18,906 bases of DNA from Desulfobacterales bacterium (GTDB lineage Bacteria > Desulfobacterota > DSM-4660 > Desulfatiglandales > Desulfatiglandaceae): contig JAKLQB010000949.1 in the NCBI GenBank assembly GCA_022013615.1, positions 1 to 18,906 on the forward strand, written 5' to 3'. Position 1 is the first letter of the stretch. Every line of letters starts with the position of its first letter. Positions 14,232-18,906 of the stretch are shown piece after piece. Below the pieces are notes generated by a model, which searched no databases, had not been told where the DNA came from, and worked only from the letters and a program-made list of their open reading frames with translations. The translations under genes were made by a program, and so were the position numbers.

Positions 14232-15722
14232 TCAGCTGTCATTTTCCTTCAGGAATTCCAGCTTGCCATTTCCAGGGGTAATTGATGGGTCACCTTGCAG
14301 TACAATATCCACCCCATATCGAAACTCCAGTTCGGCCAGTTCTTTTCTCTTTTTGTTCTGAAGGTATGTTGCTATCTCCAGGGGCAAAGCCCCTTTTACT
14401 TGTATAACCCCCTTTTTTGAAATACCCATCCAAATCTGGCGCAAAAACGATACGGAGGCAGATTCCACAGAGGGGATAAGACCCCGTCCCTGACAGTATT
14501 GGCATGTCTGGTAGCTCCTTGATTCTATTGAAGATCTCAATCGCTGTCGTGAGAGTTCTAAAAGACCAAATTTAGAAATGTGTGATATGTCTATTTTTGC
14601 CCGGTCCTTTTTGGTCTCCTCACGAAGCAACTTCTCCACGTCTCTGATGTGTTTTTTGTTTCTCATATCTATAAAGTCAATGACAACAAGCCCTCCTATA
14701 TCCCTTAACCGAAGCTGTCGAGCGATCTCAGAAGCTGCCTCAATATTGGTTTTAAAGGCCGTACTCTCAACATCTTTTCCAAGCCTACTCCCCCCGGAAT
14801 TCACATCGATAGAGATTAGGGCCTCAGTCGGGTCTATGACAATGGAGCCCCGCGACGTCAGGCGCACCACGTTGCTATAGATTGCTTCAATCTGCTTCTC
14901 GAGTTCGTAATGCGCAAAGATGGGGCGTGTTTCCTTATAAAGTTTAACCCTCCTTTGGTGCCTGGGCGAGATGACCTTCATGTAATTTTTCACCTTGGCG
15001 AAGGTTTCCTTATCATCAACGAGCACTTCGGTGGTTTCGTTCGTGAAATAGTCCCGCAGGGTGCTCAAGCAAATATCCTGTTCCTTGTGGATAAGTGAGA
15101 GAGTCGGGGCGTTTTTAACGCGCTCCTTAATATCCTTCCACATCCTCAAAAGACGGTTAAGATCCCTGGAAAGCTCCTTCTTGCTCTGTTTCAAAGCCGC
15201 TGTTCGGACGATGTAGCCAATACCTTCCGGGAGCTTGAATTGCTTCATAATAGACTTGAGCCTTTGCCGTTCTTTTTCGTCTTCAATTTTTTTGGAGACC
15301 CCGCCGCCGGTTCTACCTGGTGTCAGCACCAGATGCCGGCTGGCCAGGGAGAGATACGTGGTCAGGTGTGCCCCTTTTCGACCCGGCATCTCTTTAGTGA
15401 CCTGAACAAGGAGTTCCTGTCCTTTTTTTACGGCCTTTTCCACGGAAAGAGGTGGCTGATCCTCTGCAATATCACTGCCATCCGAATAATATTCCGGATG
15501 GATTTCACTTCCCTGTAGAAAACCGTTTTTATTGCTGCCGAAATTGACGAAACATGCCTGTAAACTGGGCTGTATGCGCTCTACAACGCCTTTGTATATA
15601 TTTCGAGTCTTTTCCTCTGCCGTGGAAGTCGCGATGTAAAATCCATCAAGCAGCCCATCTTTAATTATAGCCACCCTGTACTCTTCTGCCTCCACGGCGT
15701 TTATGAGTATCTTTGTTGTCAT
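14232..15722 (-). CDS. rng: ribonuclease E/G family endoribonuclease
   Basis: A 496-aa enzyme that cleaves single-stranded A/U-rich RNA in mRNA decay and rRNA/tRNA maturation. An embedded S1 domain (about 36-125) comes first. The catalytic DNase I-like region follows, with metal-binding Asp306 (SIDVNSGG) and Asp349 (VVIDFIDM), spaced exactly as Asp303 and Asp346 of E. coli RNase E. The Zn-link cysteines are Cys407 and Cys410 (TCQYCQGRG). There is no long acidic C-terminal scaffold, so the architecture is RNase G-like. I start at the ATG at 15722, which has GAGG about 10 bases upstream and begins with the family text MTTKILINAVEAEEYRVAI. The frame is open to 15896, but the extra 58 codons are non-homologous and repeat-derived. 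It is followed by the M48 gene. Confidence 0.92.
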   Translation of the reverse strand: MTTKILINAVEAEEYRVAIIKDGLLDGFYIATSTAEEKTRNIYKGVVERIQPSLQACFVNFGSNKNGFLQGSEIHPEYYSDGSDIAEDQPPLSVEKAVKKGQELLVQVTKEMPGRKGAHLTTYLSLASRHLVLTPGRTGGGVSKKIEDEKERQRLKSIMKQFKLPEGIGYIVRTAALKQSKKELSRDLNRLLRMWKDIKERVKNAPTLSLIHKEQDICLSTLRDYFTNETTEVLVDDKETFAKVKNYMKVISPRHQRRVKLYKETRPIFAHYELEKQIEAIYSNVVRLTSRGSIVIDPTEALISIDVNSGGSRLGKDVESTAFKTNIEAASEIARQLRLRDIGGLVVIDFIDMRNKKHIRDVEKLLREETKKDRAKIDISHISKFGLLELSRQRLRSSIESRSYQTCQYCQGRGLIPSVESASVSFLRQIWMGISKKGVIQVKGALPLEIATYLQNKKRKELAELEFRYGVDIVLQGDPSITPGNGKLEFLKENDS

Positions 15723-15845
15723 GAATTCAGACCTCGTTAAGTGGTTGAATAGTTGAGTTGTTAAATGGTTACTATTATTTAAATTAATATCGTTTGCCCA
15801 AAATTGGACATTTGATATGATTGAAGCTCTAATCCCGCCTTCAGT

Positions 15846-15876
15846 CCCGCTTTTAGCGGGAAACCCGTGAACGGGT
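15846..15876. repeat. twin hairpins upstream of rng
   Basis: Two 6-bp perfect stems side by side, separated by two bases, with 3-base and 2-base loops. For activase transcripts (minus strand) they lie 50-80 bases after the last stop and could end or stabilise the transcript, although no U-tract follows. Confidence 0.5.
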
Positions 15877-15886
15877 ACAAAATCAT

Positions 15887-15918
15887 CAATAGTCAATAAT
15901 CAATAGTCAATAGTCAAT
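15887..15918. repeat. tandem 7-base repeat (CAATAGT), four units plus a partial unit
   Basis: Units at 15887, 15894, 15901 and 15908, then CAAT; the second unit reads CAATAAT. They lie 6 bases before the 3' end of the HgdB-like gene. Such a tract is prone to slippage. Confidence 0.7.
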
Positions 15919-15923
15919 CCCCC

Positions 15924-17285
15924 TTAATGCCCTTTCCTCCCATGCCGTTTGAAATGCTGATGCGCCTGATACATGAAAGTCCTGATGGCCGCCTCTCTTC
16001 CGGGTTGGAAGCTCGAGTCGTAGGAGGTATCCAGATAGGGAGTTCCAAGTTTATTCATTAGAGGTTTGACAATGGCTGATGTGGTCGTGCTGGGCATACA
16101 GGTAAAAGGATAAACATTTACTACGCCGTTATATCCTTCCCGGGCATACTCCACGATCCCGGAAATGCTTAAGCAGGCCTCGGTGCCTGCATCAAAGCTA
16201 AACAGGTCATCTTCCTTAAGGATATTTTCCAGATGTGCCACTTTGTGGTCTTCTGCCAGGTCTATAAGCGATCGCACCCGCTTATAAACCTGCTTCTGTC
16301 TCAATTCCTGATACAAAAGTTCTCCCCCAAAACTGATGATCTCTTTTAGATGTTCCTTCAAGCGGCCTGGGCGAAGCTGTTTTAGATCCATCCGAAATCC
16401 TATCCTGGCATCTCTCAGCCTGTCATAGGTCGTGTAATTCACCCATTCGGCGATGGAGGCATTCACCACCTCAGCGCCATATCTTTCAAGGACCCTGATC
16501 ACATCCTGATTTGCCTGGACGTGTGTCCTTAAATAAATTTCGCCAACAATGCCTATAAGGGGTTTTGGCGGGATGTCAGGATCAATAATTGCCTTTCCCT
16601 CCAGGACAATCTCTTCCAGCTTATCAAGGATTTTATCAAAATCCTTACCGGGCCCGTGTGTTTCAAAGGCGTCTTCCATAGCCTTCATAGATCTATCGAT
16701 AAAATCATCCGTCATTCCGGGCTCTTTCTCATAGGGTCTTATTCTCCAGAGCAACCTGTCCAGGATATCGGCCACCACAACAGAAAAATAGGCTGTTTTC
16801 CTTAGATCCCTGACCCGTTCTTCCTCGATTATGCCGTCCAGGGAGTAGCCATCTTTTGTTGTAAGGGCCCCTATTTTTACTCTGTCTAATTGGGGAAAAG
16901 AATCCAGGACAATTCGCTGGTATTTGTTGTACATGCCGAAACGGCACGGGCCATCTGCTTCAGGCATGAAATAAACGTAATTTTCCGGATTGAAGTCCTC
17001 ACCCAGCCTCTCCTTTTCTTTTTCCATAAAATACAGGATATCACCGGTAGTAATCTGGCAGGGGTAACATTCCTTGCCTGAGGTGTATTCCATTCCAAGA
17101 TCGAGCCCCTTATAAGTATCCATGACCTTTGCATGTATGCCGAACCCCTTGAATGTCGCCGCGATAAGATGTACACCTATCCTGTTCATCTGGGGAATAA
17201 GACAGGTCTTATTCGTTAGATTAAAACGACCCACGCTATCAGTAAGAGATTTAAAACTTACCACTTTGTTTGATTCAGTTTCCAT
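15924..17285 (-). CDS. HgdB-like 2-hydroxyacyl-CoA dehydratase component (activase partner)
   Basis: A 453-aa protein related to the iron-sulfur subunits of 2-hydroxyacyl-CoA dehydratases and to the C-terminal part of very long CoA-activase proteins. Cysteines lie in family positions: Cys73 and Cys76 in GKECYPCQITTGD, Cys114 in DGPCRFGMYN, and another in YPFTCMPSTTTSAIVKPL near the C-terminus; these could hold a [4Fe-4S] cluster. GIVGEIYLRTHVQANQDVIRVL and the following VVNASIAEWVNY are also typical. Its ATG follows the TAA of the activase with no gap (TAAATG), so translation is coupled. The substrate is unknown. Long activases in other anaerobes carry a similar region in one chain, so this may be the same protein split in two. 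Confidence 0.82.
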   Translation of the reverse strand: METESNKVVSFKSLTDSVGRFNLTNKTCLIPQMNRIGVHLIAATFKGFGIHAKVMDTYKGLDLGMEYTSGKECYPCQITTGDILYFMEKEKERLGEDFNPENYVYFMPEADGPCRFGMYNKYQRIVLDSFPQLDRVKIGALTTKDGYSLDGIIEEERVRDLRKTAYFSVVVADILDRLLWRIRPYEKEPGMTDDFIDRSMKAMEDAFETHGPGKDFDKILDKLEEIVLEGKAIIDPDIPPKPLIGIVGEIYLRTHVQANQDVIRVLERYGAEVVNASIAEWVNYTTYDRLRDARIGFRMDLKQLRPGRLKEHLKEIISFGGELLYQELRQKQVYKRVRSLIDLAEDHKVAHLENILKEDDLFSFDAGTEACLSISGIVEYAREGYNGVVNVYPFTCMPSTTTSAIVKPLMNKLGTPYLDTSYDSSFQPGREAAIRTFMYQAHQHFKRHGRKGH

Positions 17286-18906
17286 TTAGTTAGCCAGTTT
17301 CAGGTCAATTCCCTGGTTTGACCTCAATTTCTGCATCATATTCTCTATGACATTTTTGTAGGCCTCATGCCTTGTCATTGCGCCAGCCACAGCACTGTGT
17401 TCGTCTAACTCCAGGATGAGATAGGGTTTTTTCCCCATTATATGTTTGTAAAAATGCTCTAAAAAAGAGTCGGGCCCACAGCTAAAATTGGTCAGGTGGA
17501 GCCCAAAATAGTTATGATGTCTTTCTATAAATTTTGCAGTCCTCAATATCTGGGCCCCAAGGCCCCAGTACATGGACGGAAAATCCGACAGGTCCACAGA
17601 AGATACGTCAATAAAATCCATGGGTAATGCACTAACCCCGATCTTGGATAAGTTCTGCCCCAGTCTCAAATTCAACCTTTCATCATAGAGATTATATGGG
17701 CGACCTGTCACCACCACAATCGGTTCATCAGGGCTTTGATCCTCAAGTATCTCCCGGCCTTTACGCCAAAGCTCCATGGTAAACTGATTATTCATGTCAA
17801 GGGCATAATAAATGGCCCTTTTTATCTCAGACTTGCTTACATGCAACTTTTTTTGGATCTGTTCTGAAATCTCCAGGGCAAGGGTATCCGGGTCGTACTT
17901 CATGTGGATAATCGGGCTCAAAATAGACGTTTGGTCTATGCCAAGAGCCACACGCACCATATAAGAATTGCTCTGAATCAAGGGGCAGTAAAACCCGGTT
18001 TCCGATGGCTCAGGCGTGGGCATACTGATCATGGTGGGCATGAAAAGGTACCTTGTCTTGCCTATCAATTCCTTGATGTGACCATGAGAAACCTTCACAG
18101 GATAGCAAGTTTCAGCCACCATTTTTTCAATGCCCACTTTGGATATTTTCGAGTTGGTTGGCGGGGTCAGGACAAGCCGGAACCCGAGTTGATCAAAAAA
18201 ATGGGCCCACAAAATACCTGTCTGAAAACCGTAGAGTGCCCTCTGCATCCCAATCGTCGGTCGGTTGTCCACCTCCATCAGGGGTTCTCCTCGTAATTCT
18301 TCATAAACCCCGTCCATGTATGGCTGCCAGATTTTTTGCCTTAATTCGAAAAAATTTTCCTTTTTTGTACCCCTTATTTTTACCACATCATAACGACCGC
18401 ACTCTCCGCCCCAGATACTACGACGGCCATCAAAATCATATATCTTTAGTTTGCACTGGTTGTGGCATTGAGGGTCTGCATGGCATATCTTTTCATTGTA
18501 GTTCATCCGGTCATTAATGGCATTATCCAGGCCCCTGAAGGTACTTTCGTTTTTATTCTCCAGAAGCATTTTCTCCTGAACACTTATAGCCGCGCCATAG
18601 GCCCCTAAGACCTCTCTGTGTCGGGGGACCACGAGACCCCTTCCGAGGACATCCTCAAAGGCAGCAACTACACCTTTGTTCAAGGAGGGGCCCCCTAAAA
18701 ACATGACCCTTTCCCCTATCTTTCTTTTCCCCACCACACGATTCAGGTAATTGTGTACGATTGCATAGCACAATCCAGCAATGAGGTCTTTCTGGGAGAC
18801 TCCTTTCTGGTGATAGGAAACCAGGTCCGACTCCATAAAAACGGTACATCTTTCAGCGAGTTTAACAGGTGTTTCCGATGAAAGAGCAATTTCCTGGAAT
18901 TCATCC
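17286..18906 (-). CDS. CoA-substrate-specific enzyme activase, BadF/DUF2229 type (5' end outside the window)
   Basis: Partial: the frame stays open to the right edge, where the residues upstream of the internal ATG (18836) continue the BadF text (KLAERCTVFMESDLVSYHQKG). The first visible part is the end of a BadF/BcrA-type ATPase domain with MFLGGPSLNKGVVAAFEDVLGR and EVLGAYGAA. A Cys-rich segment follows (CHADPQCHNQCKLKIYDFDG ... WGGECGRYD). Then comes DUF2229 (IGMQRALYGFQTG, FFDQLGFRLVLTPPT, AETCYPVKVSHGHIKEL). Such activases hydrolyse ATP to drive low-potential electrons into dehydratases or reductases of acyl-CoA or aromatic substrates. ATG 18836 is not the true start. It is directly coupled to the HgdB-like gene downstream. 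Confidence 0.87.
   Translation of the reverse strand, partial: DEFQEIALSSETPVKLAERCTVFMESDLVSYHQKGVSQKDLIAGLCYAIVHNYLNRVVGKRKIGERVMFLGGPSLNKGVVAAFEDVLGRGLVVPRHREVLGAYGAAISVQEKMLLENKNESTFRGLDNAINDRMNYNEKICHADPQCHNQCKLKIYDFDGRRSIWGGECGRYDVVKIRGTKKENFFELRQKIWQPYMDGVYEELRGEPLMEVDNRPTIGMQRALYGFQTGILWAHFFDQLGFRLVLTPPTNSKISKVGIEKMVAETCYPVKVSHGHIKELIGKTRYLFMPTMISMPTPEPSETGFYCPLIQSNSYMVRVALGIDQTSILSPIIHMKYDPDTLALEISEQIQKKLHVSKSEIKRAIYYALDMNNQFTMELWRKGREILEDQSPDEPIVVVTGRPYNLYDERLNLRLGQNLSKIGVSALPMDFIDVSSVDLSDFPSMYWGLGAQILRTAKFIERHHNYFGLHLTNFSCGPDSFLEHFYKHIMGKKPYLILELDEHSAVAGAMTRHEAYKNVIENMMQKLRSNQGIDLKLAN

Larger units (their letters stand above)
15723..15923. other. repeat- and hairpin-rich spacer between the activase pair and rng
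   Basis: It holds two adjacent perfect hairpins, CCCGCT-TTT-AGCGGG (15846-15860) and ACCCGT-GA-ACGGGT (15863-15876), and then a tandem 7-base repeat (15887-15918). An A+T-rich stretch at 15765-15800 may contain the rng promoter on the minus strand, but I cannot assign boxes. Confidence 0.55.

Noticed and set aside
15723..15896. Extension of the rng reading frame by 58 codons upstream
   Set aside because: The added residues do not match the family, and the sequence consists of repeats and hairpins; ATG 15722 has a ribosome site and the family N-terminus.
15887..15918. Tandem CAATAGT units as a CRISPR array
   Set aside because: Units are only 7 bases, have no spacers, and no cas gene is present.
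17904..18517. Plus-strand open frames opposite the activase
   Set aside because: They are shadows of a well-supported minus-strand gene and show no domain.
1..18906. tRNA or rRNA genes
   Set aside because: No cloverleaf with a T-loop GTTCRA-type core and no conserved rRNA stretch was seen by eye on either strand.

Overview
The window looks like a piece of a Desulfobacterota (deltaproteobacterial) chromosome, probably from an anaerobic sulfate reducer or syntroph. That is an inference from gene content: an Acr3 arsenite permease, a DHC-type dihaem cytochrome, a large BadF/DUF2229 CoA-dehydratase activase, RNase E/G beside an M48-TPR protease, and one likely selenocysteine codon. No rRNA, tRNA or CRISPR array is visible.

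Region 1 (1-3357, + strand) is a compact operon: acr3 permease, a 71-aa protein, an exported DUF1573 protein, a membrane-anchored rhodanese and a MauE/DoxX membrane protein. The DUF1573 frame is interrupted by a TGA (1645-1647) at the first Cys of its conserved Cys-Gly-Cys motif. The frame then continues for 167 sense codons, so the simplest reading is a selenoprotein with a Sec-Gly-Cys motif. With the rhodanese Cys and the Cys-Gly-Cys of the MauE protein, this would form an envelope thiol/selenol relay next to an arsenite exporter.

Region 2 (3358-8230, + strand) starts with an arsR-family repressor under a near-consensus promoter overlapped by a perfect 7-bp inverted repeat. Only the C-terminal end of a second, different acr3 follows it. 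Next come two small uncharacterised or NfeD-like genes, a DHC cytochrome, a CDF efflux gene with two internal deletions, a DUF1232 gene, and a MOT1-type sulfate/molybdate transporter gene with one large internal deletion. Three damaged transporter genes within about 4 kb suggest a decaying metal/oxyanion-resistance island, or less likely an assembly problem.

Region 3 (about 8300-8910) is an IS200/IS605-type single-gene element on the minus strand. Its tnpA leader is strongly folded and seems to have gained one base just after the start codon that matches the best ribosome site.

Region 4 (9081-12372, + strand) has an LTA-synthase/phosphoglycerol-transferase-type membrane sulfatase-fold enzyme, then an AT-rich exported parallel beta-helix protein that looks recently acquired.

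Region 5 (12400-18906, minus strand) has two ordinary gene pairs: the 2-hydroxyacyl-CoA dehydratase activase (running off the right edge) with a directly abutting HgdB-like partner, and rng/rne with an M48 metalloprotease-TPR gene. A 200-bp repeat- and hairpin-rich spacer separates the pairs.
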